From NCBI RefSeq assembly GCF_026191675.1, contig NZ_JAKRRY010000011.1, positions 62,001 through 126,000 on the forward strand: a DNA stretch of 64,000 nt, written 5' to 3'. The position numbers and the translations under genes are program-made. Source of the DNA: Vibrio qingdaonensis. Lineage in GTDB: Bacteria; Pseudomonadota; Gammaproteobacteria; Enterobacterales; Vibrionaceae. The notes below the pieces were generated by a model. The model saw nothing but the letters and a program-made list of their open reading frames with translations, did no database searches and was not told the DNA's origin. Positions 55,633 to 64,000 of this stretch are shown here, one piece after another. Position 1 is the stretch's first letter. Every line of letters begins with the position of its first letter.

Positions 55633-56244
55633 ATGAACCACGCTATCGAGTTCCAATCCACTCATTACGAGTTTTTAACGATTACCCCGCGCAAAAAAAC
55701 GCTTCATAATCAGCTGTATCGTATTGAAAGCGGTAAAGTGCTACTGAAGCTTGGTAAAAATGAATACGTGTACAATGCTGGGGAGGCTTTTTGGCTACCG
55801 TTTGACTGCTTGTCGAGTTTGACGATATTGCCCAACACAAAACTAAGCTTGGCAAAGTTCTCTGTACGCCTATCTGATCTCTTTCCTTCACAAGCAGGGA
55901 GAGTCACATTAACAAGTCTACTCACCGCCTTGCTCAATAAACTCAATGAACAGATAGATAGTGAAATCAGAAAAGATTTACTTCAAGTAGTACGCCACGA
56001 GGTAGTTGCTCTGCACCCACATCTCTCTCAAAGCAAAGAGTGCAAAGAGATCACTGAGTGGCGCCCCAATACGACTAGTATCAGTGGTGAGCTGTCTCTC
56101 GTCTTACTAGTAAGAGAAGCTAGAAAACAGAAACTTTCTGGCATTAAAAAAGAGAGCATATGCGAAAAGCTTTTTGGTGGGAGCGAGATGCAGCTCCAGT
56201 CACTATCCTTAAGCCTATTAGGTAGTGAAGACTTCTCCCAATGA
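55633..56244 (+). CDS. Cupin-domain protein, possibly a shortened AraC-type regulator
   Basis: A 203-residue protein. Residues about 20-80 look like an AraC-type cupin sensor (LYRIESGKVLLKLGKNEYVYNAGEAFWLPFDCLSSLTI). The C-terminal part is helical but I cannot find the two helix-turn-helix units of AraC; the chain is about 60-80 residues shorter than usual AraC regulators. Regulator or sugar-sensing relic. Confidence 0.5.
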   Translation: MNHAIEFQSTHYEFLTITPRKKTLHNQLYRIESGKVLLKLGKNEYVYNAGEAFWLPFDCLSSLTILPNTKLSLAKFSVRLSDLFPSQAGRVTLTSLLTALLNKLNEQIDSEIRKDLLQVVRHEVVALHPHLSQSKECKEITEWRPNTTSISGELSLVLLVREARKQKLSGIKKESICEKLFGGSEMQLQSLSLSLLGSEDFSQ

Positions 56245-56326
56245 GCCATCTCAATGCTCAGCCTCAACAATCAGCTATTTATCTAATAACTAACTGCGTA
56301 TCTATAAGTCTCAACGCTACGCAAAA

Positions 56327-56704
56327 TCAGGTTATACGACCGCTGTTAAAATTAACGTTCATAAGACAGTAACCGAAACCACGAATGTTCACTACATCAA
56401 ATCCCGTATTCGATTCTTTCAGGACATTCCGGCACTTATGAATAGTATGCGTTAAGTTATTATCAGTCACTGGCCGGCGCCAAACGTAATCTTTAACGCA
56501 ATATTTCGATACCACGTAATTCTCACCGTAACGAGAAAAAACACATAATGACCGTACTGTCAGCATTGACATGTTAATGAGTGACCTAGATTCCATCACT
56601 TTATCTCCCTCAACATCTAACGTGAGTCCAAAGTATGTTTGAATTTCGTCTAGTTGGCTACAATTGCCACAAGAAGTAAGATTACATGCGTGTTCATATT
56701 CCAC
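56327..56704 (-). CDS. Stand-alone OmpR/ToxR-type winged-helix protein
   Basis: A 125-residue protein from a GTG start with AGGTGA seven bases upstream. The C-terminal 90 residues form a trans_reg_C winged helix (VVSKYCVKDYVWRRPVTDNNLTHTIHKCRNVLKE...VVNIRGFGYCL). The N-terminal stretch has several Cys (C-NLTSC-GNC) that might bind metal or sense redox. No receiver or membrane helix, unlike OmpR or ToxR. It lies downstream of the signalling cluster in the same direction. Confidence 0.7.
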   Translation of the reverse strand: MEYEHACNLTSCGNCSQLDEIQTYFGLTLDVEGDKVMESRSLINMSMLTVRSLCVFSRYGENYVVSKYCVKDYVWRRPVTDNNLTHTIHKCRNVLKESNTGFDVVNIRGFGYCLMNVNFNSGRIT

Positions 56705-56795
56705 TGGATATTCACCTTAACTGACAAGTTAGTTATCGTTATTGTTCATTACACTATGATAACTAATTGTCAGATTGCGTAGCATAGGAGATGGG

Positions 56796-57419
56796 CTATC
56801 TATTCGTAAGAAACCCCCCACGAACACTGACTTCTGAAATAAGCCCCATGATGTTATCCACATTAAATTTTTCTAGCACTCGTTTTTTATAAGTAGACAC
56901 TGTCTTATCACTTATATTTAGCCTACGCGCAATCTCTTTATTTCTATGTCCGTCTGTCAGCAGTTGTAACACGCTTAGCTCTCGTTTTGAAAGGTGTACC
57001 TCGTTCCCTTCATCTTCAACACGGCACTTTTTAAAGACATAACCATTGGCTGCGGCGGTAAGAGCCGCTTCAAGGGTATCAATTGAGTCAAGCCTAGAGA
57101 CCACCCCTTTGATATTCATCGTTTCAAATAACCTCATGAAAGAAGAGGAAATATTCATGCTATACGCTATATTATAGATATGAGGGCGAGACTCAGTTAG
57201 TGATAACATAACGGACGTCGCGCTGGCGACATCACTCAAAGGGTCGAAAATAATACAGTGGATGGATTTAGATTGAACATAATCCTCAATCTCATCCAAG
57301 CTTTTCAAACTATAGACATTCGCTGTAAAGTGCAGTTCCTCGATTACCTTCGTAAGTGAGTGTAATAATAAAGGTTGCGATTCTACAACAATAAAGTTAA
57401 TGGAGTTTTCTCGTAACAT
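56796..57419 (-). CDS. LuxR/NarL-type regulator with degenerate receiver
   Basis: A protein of 207 residues from the ATG at 57419 (GAGG five bases upstream; the longer start at 57479 lacks this). The receiver-like domain keeps an Asp at the acceptor position (IIFDPLSD) but has VES instead of the acidic pair and Arg in place of the conserved Lys (VVSRLDS). The C-terminal helix-turn-helix is intact (LSKRELSVLQLLTDGHRNKEIARRLNISDKTVSTYKKRVLEKF). It may work without phosphorylation. Confidence 0.82.
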   Translation of the reverse strand: MLRENSINFIVVESQPLLLHSLTKVIEELHFTANVYSLKSLDEIEDYVQSKSIHCIIFDPLSDVASATSVMLSLTESRPHIYNIAYSMNISSSFMRLFETMNIKGVVSRLDSIDTLEAALTAAANGYVFKKCRVEDEGNEVHLSKRELSVLQLLTDGHRNKEIARRLNISDKTVSTYKKRVLEKFNVDNIMGLISEVSVRGGFLTNR

Positions 57420-57521
57420 GACTACCTCGTAGATTAATTGAGTTAAGTAATCCATTACCGAGGTATCATAGTAAGTCAAAAACTTTTACTTTGAGGAAAA
57501 GCTAATTGTCCGAAAAGGAAA

Positions 57522-58127
57522 TCACCTGATGATATAGCTTGAATATTTTACTAGCATAAAAACAGAACGAACATCATATTTATCAAGGATCCGACGCTTA
57601 TAGGTACTTACCGTTTTCTCACTAATATTCATTTTCCGTGCTATCTCCTTATTGGGATAGCCATCTAACAACAACCTAAGCACTGCTCTTTCTCGAGTTG
57701 AGAGTTTGACTGACCTCCCGCTCCCTCGTTGCGAAACCCTTGACGACACCTGACGAAAGTAAGTATAACCACGGCTAACGGCCTTAACCGCATCTGCAAC
57801 TCGAGAAACACTTTCTTTTTTATCTAAATATCCCGACACCCCCTTACTAATTGCAAGATCGGAGCATAATCTTTCATCTTTACTAGAGATTACGATCACT
57901 TTTCCGTCGAAGCCAAACCGTTTTGCTTTATGAAGTAAATCAAATCCATCATCATCACCCAGCTCTATATCTAACACTAGAATATCCACCTTACATTTAG
58001 CTAAATACGCCAATGCTTTTTTTGCACAAAATATTTGCTCTACCACTACACCTGAAAAGCTATCTTTTATTACACTTTCTAACGCCGCACATACTAGCGG
58101 ATGATCGTCAACTATCAATATATTCAT
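57522..58127 (-). CDS. NarL/LuxR-type response regulator (RocA-like)
   Basis: A 201-residue protein with an intact receiver (IVDDHPLV acidic pair, phosphoacceptor Asp in ILVLDIELGDD, Lys in GYLDKKES) and a LuxR helix-turn-helix (STRERAVLRLLLDGYPNKEIARKMNISEKTVSTYKRRILDKY). Start overlaps the EAL gene by 20 bases. The neighbouring hybrid kinase is the likely phosphate donor. It probably controls the adjacent fimbrial genes (inference). Confidence 0.9.
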   Translation of the reverse strand: MNILIVDDHPLVCAALESVIKDSFSGVVVEQIFCAKKALAYLAKCKVDILVLDIELGDDDGFDLLHKAKRFGFDGKVIVISSKDERLCSDLAISKGVSGYLDKKESVSRVADAVKAVSRGYTYFRQVSSRVSQRGSGRSVKLSTRERAVLRLLLDGYPNKEIARKMNISEKTVSTYKRRILDKYDVRSVFMLVKYSSYIIR

Positions 58128-59277
58128 TCACTAAACCTCTATACTTTATGGCTTGGCTTGGCTTACCAAAGAGAAAACCTTGATATATGTCAAAACCAAG
58201 ATCATTAACTAATTTTAACAATTCATTGTTTTCTACACCTTCAGCCACAGTTTGTATATTAATATCCTTACAAGCCAAAACTATATTTTTTATTAATGCA
58301 TATATCTTGTTGCATTCACCACTCGCGAGTAAAAGCTTCCTAGATATCTTGAGTTCATAAAAAGACAAACTAGCTAGTTTTTCAAATGTCGCATGATCCT
58401 CTCCAAAGTCATCGATTGAAAATCTAATTCCAACTAAACTTAGCTTGTTAAATGCATACAAAAACGTACTATCCAGTAAATAGCTACGTCCTTCTGTAAT
58501 TTCGATAATCACCTTGCTAAAATCGAAATCATAAGACACTAACAAATCTATGATTGAGGTAACTATTCCAGGTGTAGAAAATATATCAGGTGATGCATTA
58601 ATAGAAAAAGGAACATCGATGTTCTCTAATTTCCAATAACGAATTGCCCTCTCTAAACTAAGTAAGAAAAGTTGGCAATAAAAGCTTGTAGGCAGATCAT
58701 CCACCAAAAACCTTGCTGCTGGTATAACACCTTGGATAGGATGTTCATATCTAGAAAGTATTTCATACCCTACAATCTGCTGTGAATTCAGTGCAACTTT
58801 TTCTTGATAGTAATTCACAATTTGATGTTGATATAGCGCAGTTAACAATTCGTGCAATTGAAAATCATTATTGAAAACATTTGGTTTAATACTCTTACTC
58901 AGCATCAACGATTGCAGCGTTTCCCCTAATGTATCGATACAGAAAGGTTTTTGCAGAAAATCAACGCGTTTGAAACCTAATTTATTAGCCATTAACACAA
59001 CAGATTGAGAAAAACCTTGCGCGATTGAACTAATCATTAATATAGGAACGGATTTATCGATGGTGGCGAGACGCTTAATAAAGTCCAATCCATCGCAAAC
59101 TGGCATGTCAATATCACAAATAATAAGTTCAAAAGACTGAGTTGCGAGAATGTTTGATGCTACTTCACCATTACTTGCATGCTGAACACTTCCTACCCCT
59201 AAAGCACTTAAGTAGATACTAGTCATTTCCCTATCAATCTTGCTATCATCAATCAATAATATACTTTTATACATCAT
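58108..59277 (-). CDS. Receiver-EAL cyclic di-GMP phosphodiesterase (RocR-like)
   Basis: A protein of about 389 residues; start 59277 (MMYKSILLIDD) has GGG seven bases upstream, and 59289 is an alternative. An N-terminal receiver (LLIDDSKIDRE, phosphoacceptor in IICDIDMPVCDG, Lys in FLQKPF) is followed by an EAL domain. It has YEILSRY at the EAL motif, FSINAS, IEITE, SIDDFG, ELKIS, VAEGVE and YQGFLFGKP. Metal and base residues look present. The loop after DDFG reads ED rather than TG, and KID reads KIS. Probably active and controlled by the receiver. It overlaps its neighbours on both sides. Confidence 0.88.
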   Translation of the reverse strand: MMYKSILLIDDSKIDREMTSIYLSALGVGSVQHASNGEVASNILATQSFELIICDIDMPVCDGLDFIKRLATIDKSVPILMISSIAQGFSQSVVLMANKLGFKRVDFLQKPFCIDTLGETLQSLMLSKSIKPNVFNNDFQLHELLTALYQHQIVNYYQEKVALNSQQIVGYEILSRYEHPIQGVIPAARFLVDDLPTSFYCQLFLLSLERAIRYWKLENIDVPFSINASPDIFSTPGIVTSIIDLLVSYDFDFSKVIIEITEGRSYLLDSTFLYAFNKLSLVGIRFSIDDFGEDHATFEKLASLSFYELKISRKLLLASGECNKIYALIKNIVLACKDINIQTVAEGVENNELLKLVNDLGFDIYQGFLFGKPSQAIKYRGLVNEYIDS

Positions 59278-61606
59278 CACTATACCCAATTTCTTGTAGC
59301 CTATTTGACAAAACTTTTACTAGCACATCCTTACTCTCTATCACCTCTTCAACAGATATAGACTCTAAGCATCGACTTTCTAGTAGACCTGCAACTTCAC
59401 CGATTTCTGATTCACCAATTGAATTAGATCCTCCTTTTATTTTATGCGCTAATTTCCTTATTTCTTTTATGTCAATAGCTAATTCAAGAAGAGATAAATC
59501 ACTCGTCATTGTTTCACAGAAAATTTTATGAAGATATGTTCTTTGCTCTGTTGAAAGCGTTGATATATAACTAGCTATCTTATTATCTTTTTCTTTATGC
59601 GCTTTATACTTGTAGCGATTATTAGAGATGACATCGAATAGCTTTTTCACTTCGAATGGCTTCAAAATAACGTCATCAAATTCATGCATTCTAGCTTTAA
59701 GTGACTTAGAGTGCTCTGCGGTACAACCTAATATAGGCTTGTTTTCAAATGATGTTAAGTTCTTTTTTACCCAATGAACCAATGATATCCCATCCATTTT
59801 AGGCATATGAACATCGGTAATCAGCATGTCATAATCCGCCCCATTATTTTGCAGTTCTTTCTTCGCTTCAATTCCATTAGATACGATAACCGTTTCTATA
59901 TCCAGTAATTCCATTTGTTCACTTAACATATATTGATTAATCGGGTTATCTTCCGCAATTAATACTTTAAGCCCGCATAAAGAGTGAACACCTTCTTTCT
60001 TAATTCCACTGCTCGATGTACTTAGCTTTTCCTTACATTTATAGAAAAGGTCTGGATAAAAAGGCTCAGTACTTATCTCCCAAATACCGGACTCTTTGTT
60101 AAACCCCATACCAATACGATCATTGTTTATTAGTATTAATTCATCTTTATCATCACTCATTGTTACATCATCCAATGAATCGACAATTTTCATACAATTA
60201 TCTTGACTAGGGCAAGATTTAAACCAATGCCTGACAAGTGGATCCTTTCCCGAATAGTCAAAGCATAACTTTGTTTTTTTTTGCTTATAACTCTTTATTG
60301 GCAAAGATACTGTTACATTGGTTCCCTTTCCTTCTATAGAATCAATTGAGATATATCCAGCCATTAAATTAATCAGCTTGTTTACAATCGTGAGACCTAA
60401 TCCGGTACCACCATATTGACGTTCAATCGAATCATCAGCTTGGCGAAATGGGTCATAGATGAACTCTAGTTTATCTGAACTGATGCCTATGCCAGTATCA
60501 GTAATGCTAATGCTAATATCATGTTCCGTCACACTAACTTTGACTAGAATCTTACCTTGTTCAGTAAACTTTACAGCATTGGATAAAATATTGTTAACGA
60601 TTTGCCCAAGTCTAAGATCGTCTATCAATATGTATTCTATGTCATTTCTACTCCACTCTGTTTCAAACACTAAACCACGCTCTCTTGCCGACGTCTCATG
60701 CAACCGAACTAAATCACCAAGCAAATCCGTGTATGATACGTAGCCTTCAACTAGACTTATGCCTTGACTATCCAATTTACTATAGTCGAGAATGTCATTA
60801 ACCAACAATTGCAAGTTCTTTGCCGATGACGTTAAACTCTTAATTTTATAGTCATCAGCTATACTGCTACTCTCAAAAGAAAGTAGCTCAAGCAAACCTA
60901 TCATAGAAGCAATTGGCGTCCTCAATTCGTGGCTCATGGTCGCTAAAAATCGGTCTCGACTCTGAACGGCTTGCTTTGCTAACTCATGTGCTTGTTCTAA
61001 TGCTGCGCGCTGCTCATATTCAGAACTCACATCATCGACAATAGTCAACATCTTGTTACTATTCGGTATTATTCTCTTAGTGACACGAATTTTATCAACA
61101 AACCCAAACTTACATTCCTTGATATTTTTTGTTCTAAGTTTATGTATACTATCTTCCTGTTCGGTTATTTGCTGTTGTATATGACAGCCACCAAGTTTAA
61201 GACAGGATGAATAATAAGGGCAGTTACTCACCCCTATCTCAGAATCATCTTCAAGAATAATTAAACTCGGTAATTGAGAAATAATACTCGCTGACCAGTT
61301 TGAACTATCAAAGACTCGCTGTTTGAAGCGCGAGTAACTTTTAAACATGAATATCATTAGTGCTACACTTGATGCCAATATTGTTGTCCATCCCACTAAC
61401 GTATACATCTTAAACCCCTCCCTTATCAATGAACTTAAACTAGGTTGGTCATGTTCAAGCAAGAGAATATTGTTCATTTTATTCAAGCCACTGCCACTAA
61501 GATCGCCCATACCAAAATCAGCATCGACAAATGCATAGCCCACACTTAAAAAAAGAGAGGTAACAAAGAGCACTAGCCCACTAAATGAATCAAAGAATTT
61601 TCGCAT
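59267..61606 (-). CDS. Hybrid sensor histidine kinase (HisKA-HATPase-REC-HPt)
   Basis: A 779-residue protein with a short signal-type helix, a periplasmic loop of about 45 residues and a second membrane helix (about 68-88). A cytoplasmic Cys-rich segment (NCPYYSSCLKLGGC, about 128-141) leads to HisKA (MSHELRTPI, H226), the ATPase domain (N-box N343), a receiver (D598) and an HPt domain (HKIKGGS, H721). This is the full phosphorelay layout of BvgS/RocS1-type kinases, but without their large periplasmic binding domains. It is first gene of the signalling operon. Confidence 0.92.
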   Translation of the reverse strand: MRKFFDSFSGLVLFVTSLFLSVGYAFVDADFGMGDLSGSGLNKMNNILLLEHDQPSLSSLIREGFKMYTLVGWTTILASSVALMIFMFKSYSRFKQRVFDSSNWSASIISQLPSLIILEDDSEIGVSNCPYYSSCLKLGGCHIQQQITEQEDSIHKLRTKNIKECKFGFVDKIRVTKRIIPNSNKMLTIVDDVSSEYEQRAALEQAHELAKQAVQSRDRFLATMSHELRTPIASMIGLLELLSFESSSIADDYKIKSLTSSAKNLQLLVNDILDYSKLDSQGISLVEGYVSYTDLLGDLVRLHETSARERGLVFETEWSRNDIEYILIDDLRLGQIVNNILSNAVKFTEQGKILVKVSVTEHDISISITDTGIGISSDKLEFIYDPFRQADDSIERQYGGTGLGLTIVNKLINLMAGYISIDSIEGKGTNVTVSLPIKSYKQKKTKLCFDYSGKDPLVRHWFKSCPSQDNCMKIVDSLDDVTMSDDKDELILINNDRIGMGFNKESGIWEISTEPFYPDLFYKCKEKLSTSSSGIKKEGVHSLCGLKVLIAEDNPINQYMLSEQMELLDIETVIVSNGIEAKKELQNNGADYDMLITDVHMPKMDGISLVHWVKKNLTSFENKPILGCTAEHSKSLKARMHEFDDVILKPFEVKKLFDVISNNRYKYKAHKEKDNKIASYISTLSTEQRTYLHKIFCETMTSDLSLLELAIDIKEIRKLAHKIKGGSNSIGESEIGEVAGLLESRCLESISVEEVIESKDVLVKVLSNRLQEIGYSDDV

Positions 61607-61742
61607 TACATAGCAGCCAACCAGAAATAATATTCCTTAATTCTATATTGTTATGGATATTTTCGATGTAAGACTGGATGATTACGCGAGTAAGAAATAT
61701 ACTACAGGTGTGATAATAATTATTGAGAGCATCTTAAGTAGT

Positions 61743-62660
61743 ATGAAACAAGTAGAAAACCTTCAGTTACTGTATTCACTATTGGAAGTATTCAATGCAC
61801 AAAGTTTGTCTGAAGCCGCAAAAAAACTTGGCAAAACCACTAGCGCGGTTAGTAAGGATCTTTCAAAATTAAGGGAACAGCTTGATGACCCTCTATTTAT
61901 ACGTTCAAACAATCGCATGCTTCCTACCGAGTATGCAAGCAGTATCGCCCCAACTATTGAAAGACTACTTATTGATATTAGTCATACCATTAGCTCCAAA
62001 AATACTATCTCTACTGAACACTATAACAAACCTATCAAAGTCGCGATCACTCATATGATAATGGATTTGTATGGTGACGAAATATCAGTACAACTTTCCA
62101 ACAAATTTCCCAATGCAAGCATCGAACTTTTAACCTGGGATTCAGCTTCTAACCAACAACTTCAAGAGGGAATCATTGATTTTGGCATCCACTCTAGCCA
62201 AGTAAGCCATCCTGGAAAAATACGTTATCGACGCATGATTACGTACGACCTCGCAGTCACCTGTTCAGAAAAAGATAAGTACAAAACGCTGGACAAACTC
62301 GCCAAAGAGAACGAATTTATGTTTCTAAAAGTCAAAGACTGGAATGATACAGAGACAATATTAAACAGCATAGCGAATAGAAATGATATCAATTTAAATT
62401 ACACGCACTTCGTTGATAATTTAGCTACAGCCATTAAAATAGTAAAACGGAAAAATTTATGCTTTATTATCCTGAAAGTCATAGCCGAGTATCACGATCT
62501 CCATTACATATCTTGGCCTTTAGAAAACAACCGACTGACTTTTGGACTCTATTATAACACACACCAAAACGAACTACTAACGAATGAACTATATAACATT
62601 GTAGCTAGTGTTTTAAAATCAGACCCTACTAGTTATAATCAACTTGAAAATTTAACTTGA
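61743..62660 (+). CDS. LysR-family transcriptional regulator
   Basis: A protein of 305 residues from the ATG at 61743, which matches the family start (MKQVENLQLLYSLLEVFNAQSLSEAAKKLGKTTSAVSKDLSKLREQL). An in-frame ATG at 61653 would add 30 unlikely residues. It is divergent from the kinase gene and overlaps the end of the converging fimbrial gene by 32 bases. The target is unknown, though fimbrial or signalling genes are plausible. Confidence 0.88.
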   Translation: MKQVENLQLLYSLLEVFNAQSLSEAAKKLGKTTSAVSKDLSKLREQLDDPLFIRSNNRMLPTEYASSIAPTIERLLIDISHTISSKNTISTEHYNKPIKVAITHMIMDLYGDEISVQLSNKFPNASIELLTWDSASNQQLQEGIIDFGIHSSQVSHPGKIRYRRMITYDLAVTCSEKDKYKTLDKLAKENEFMFLKVKDWNDTETILNSIANRNDINLNYTHFVDNLATAIKIVKRKNLCFIILKVIAEYHDLHYISWPLENNRLTFGLYYNTHQNELLTNELYNIVASVLKSDPTSYNQLENLT

Positions 62661-63609
62661 AACTATAGGCTCCCACTGGGCCACTACCAATCCATTCAAA
62701 TTCTGATCTAAGAGGAAAGGTAAAACTACTTTGTATTCCATCGGTAGGAAAGTCATAGCGGTGCTTAAATAATATGCCACTACCACCTCCTTTCATATTA
62801 TGAAGAGCCATCAGCACTGTTGGGACGCCATCACCGGCATGGACTGCAATCGCGTTACCTTCAGGAATCGACACGTTATCTCCTTCAACATTAAACGTCC
62901 AAGAAACGTTATTCTGCATTGAAATAGGACTCACACATGATAAATTAATATCAAAGTCGTGAGTTACTTTTAGGGCTTTTCCTTCCGTGATAGTTGGAAT
63001 GCTTTGAGCCGGGTTATAGTTAAGATGGCAGCTTGCATTATAAAAACTCACAGGGGTCTTAGCAAAGCTTCTAACAACAAAGTTGCCTACTGCACTATAA
63101 AACTCACTATAGTTAAGATCCATTATGTAACTGGTAGTTAAGAATTCGCTCTGTACACTCTCATTTACCTCTCCTACTTTTCTGACGTTGAACATCGTTG
63201 TATTTACCACTCCAGAGGCTATGTATGAATCCTCAACTGGCCCTGATTGTGTTTCAACAAAAACAATCGTATTTTCCTGCCCACCTATCTGCGTTTCCAC
63301 CGTCAAAGGTGTTTCAAGTTCAATATTGGGAATATTTGAGTAAAATGTGTTACCGGATTTCAAGGAAGTGTTCATTTGAACAATAAACAATCGCGCGGTG
63401 TTGCCACTATGCGGCCTGCAACGCCAGTTAAAACTAACATTAATTTGACCAATAATCTCCCCAACCTCAGCATCACCAATTGGTATACCTTTACCGACAA
63501 AATTCGATGAATACCCACTTACACTACACACCCCCCAAGGGAGAGCATATGTGACTTTGGGTAAAAAAACCAATGTGAAAAAAATTATAAATTTAAATAT
63601 TAGTTTCAT
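62629..63609 (-). CDS. Two-domain fimbrial tip-adhesin candidate
   Basis: A 326-residue protein with signal peptide (...LPKVTYA). It has an N-terminal half with paired Cys (VCSVSG, WRCRPHSG), a middle and a C-terminal half resembling a pilin fold (SCHLNYNPAQ, DINLSCVSP) that ends in YSFKLNFQVDYN. This suggests a FimH-like tip protein of chaperone-usher pili. It is encoded opposite to the major subunit. AGG lies about nine bases before the ATG. Confidence 0.68.
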   Translation of the reverse strand: MKLIFKFIIFFTLVFLPKVTYALPWGVCSVSGYSSNFVGKGIPIGDAEVGEIIGQINVSFNWRCRPHSGNTARLFIVQMNTSLKSGNTFYSNIPNIELETPLTVETQIGGQENTIVFVETQSGPVEDSYIASGVVNTTMFNVRKVGEVNESVQSEFLTTSYIMDLNYSEFYSAVGNFVVRSFAKTPVSFYNASCHLNYNPAQSIPTITEGKALKVTHDFDINLSCVSPISMQNNVSWTFNVEGDNVSIPEGNAIAVHAGDGVPTVLMALHNMKGGGSGILFKHRYDFPTDGIQSSFTFPLRSEFEWIGSGPVGAYSFKLNFQVDYN

Positions 63610-63825
63610 TAACTTTAACCTATATTTTCTTAAGCAACTATTATTTGTACGAAATTGATCCTATCATCATTGACTTAATATACTCCAGAAACTTCCAGGT
63701 AGGAATAATACTACAGCCATTCTCGCCAATTCCTATTCCACTAACTGTTTGCCCTGATAATATGTTGACTGTAGTTTATCAAGACTCGCAAATTATTATA
63801 ATCAATAACATATAGGATCTATCAA

Positions 63826-64000
63826 ATGAAAAAAAACACTCTATGTAAAAGCATTATCGCTAGTAGCATATTATTAATTAGTGCTGGCTCTTATGCTAAC
63901 GATGGCCAAATAACCTTTAACGGTAAAGTTACTGCTGCATCGTGTCAAGTAAGTGGCGGGACAACTGATGGGACAGCAACGGAGACGCTAAGCATATCAA
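63826..64000 (+). CDS. Type 1-like fimbrial major subunit, N-terminal part (cut by window edge)
   Basis: 58 residues are visible: signal peptide (MKKNTLCKSIIASSILLISAGSYA), then DGQITFNGKVTAASCQVSGGTTDG, the standard beginning of chaperone-usher pilins with the first Cys. AGGA is nine bases before the ATG. Chaperone and usher genes are expected beyond the right edge. Confidence 0.85.
   Translation, partial: MKKNTLCKSIIASSILLISAGSYANDGQITFNGKVTAASCQVSGGTTDGTATETLSIS

Noticed and set aside
1..64000. CRISPR array, prophage, insertion sequence or tRNA-linked island
   Set aside because: No regularly spaced repeats, transposase, integrase or tRNA gene was recognised; the tandem repeats lack spacers.

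Overview
The window looks like part of a Vibrio (Vibrionaceae) genome. The YejABEF, NfsA, ArtPIQM and SecDF-type proteins, a MalM/maltoporin-type sugar locus and a DUF3012 lipoprotein all fit a marine gammaproteobacterium. Most content is accessory metabolism, transport and signalling, and SecDF is the only housekeeping-type function, so a secondary chromosome is plausible; that is inference. I saw no rRNA, tRNA, insertion sequence, phage gene or CRISPR array.

Left part (1-16 kb): a partial chemotaxis-type receptor at the left edge; a secreted serine-hydrolase (class C beta-lactamase fold) protein with a HYDIN-like domain; a TRAP transporter (dctPQM) divergent from a GABA-shunt pair (gabD-gabT) with a MocR/GabR-like regulator that lacks the usual PLP lysine; a LysR regulator; and a repeat-containing lipoprotein followed by a small barrel-like protein. 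At 15-20.6 kb lies a complete yejABEF peptide ABC transporter, then a PAS-GGDEF diguanylate cyclase.

Centre (22-38.2 kb): a beta-1,3-glucan (laminarin) utilisation locus. It holds a maltoporin-like porin, a GH16 endoglucanase lipoprotein, a MalM-like lipoprotein, a LacI-family repressor, a very large GH94-like (probably GH149 type) oligoglucan phosphorylase, a five-gene oligosaccharide/oligopeptide-type ABC importer and a signal-less solute-binding-like protein. Seven near-identical palindromes (core GAAAGCGCTTTC) sit in front of these units and tie them into one probable LacI regulon. The inferred flow is: GH16 cuts the glucan outside, the porin admits oligosaccharides, the family-5 binding protein and ABC importer bring them to the cytoplasm, and the phosphorylase releases glucose-1-phosphate.

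Right-centre (38.3-56.3 kb): a secD-secF pair away from its usual neighbours, several small secreted or hypothetical proteins, an orphan MbcA/ParS-type protein, nfsA, an IclR regulator, a degenerate arginase-fold protein, an RlpA lipoprotein, artPIQM, a MATE exporter, a 52-residue membrane protein, an acyltransferase and a cupin protein that may be a shortened AraC regulator.

Right end (56.3-64 kb), visibly more AT-rich: a signalling cluster of a hybrid histidine kinase, a REC-EAL protein, a NarL-type response regulator, a second LuxR-type regulator with a degenerate receiver, and a lone winged-helix protein. It lies next to a LysR gene and chaperone-usher-type fimbrial genes (a two-domain tip-adhesin candidate and a major pilin cut by the right edge). 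This resembles the Pseudomonas Roc system that controls Cup fimbriae. Five short tandem repeats also occur just after genes across the window.
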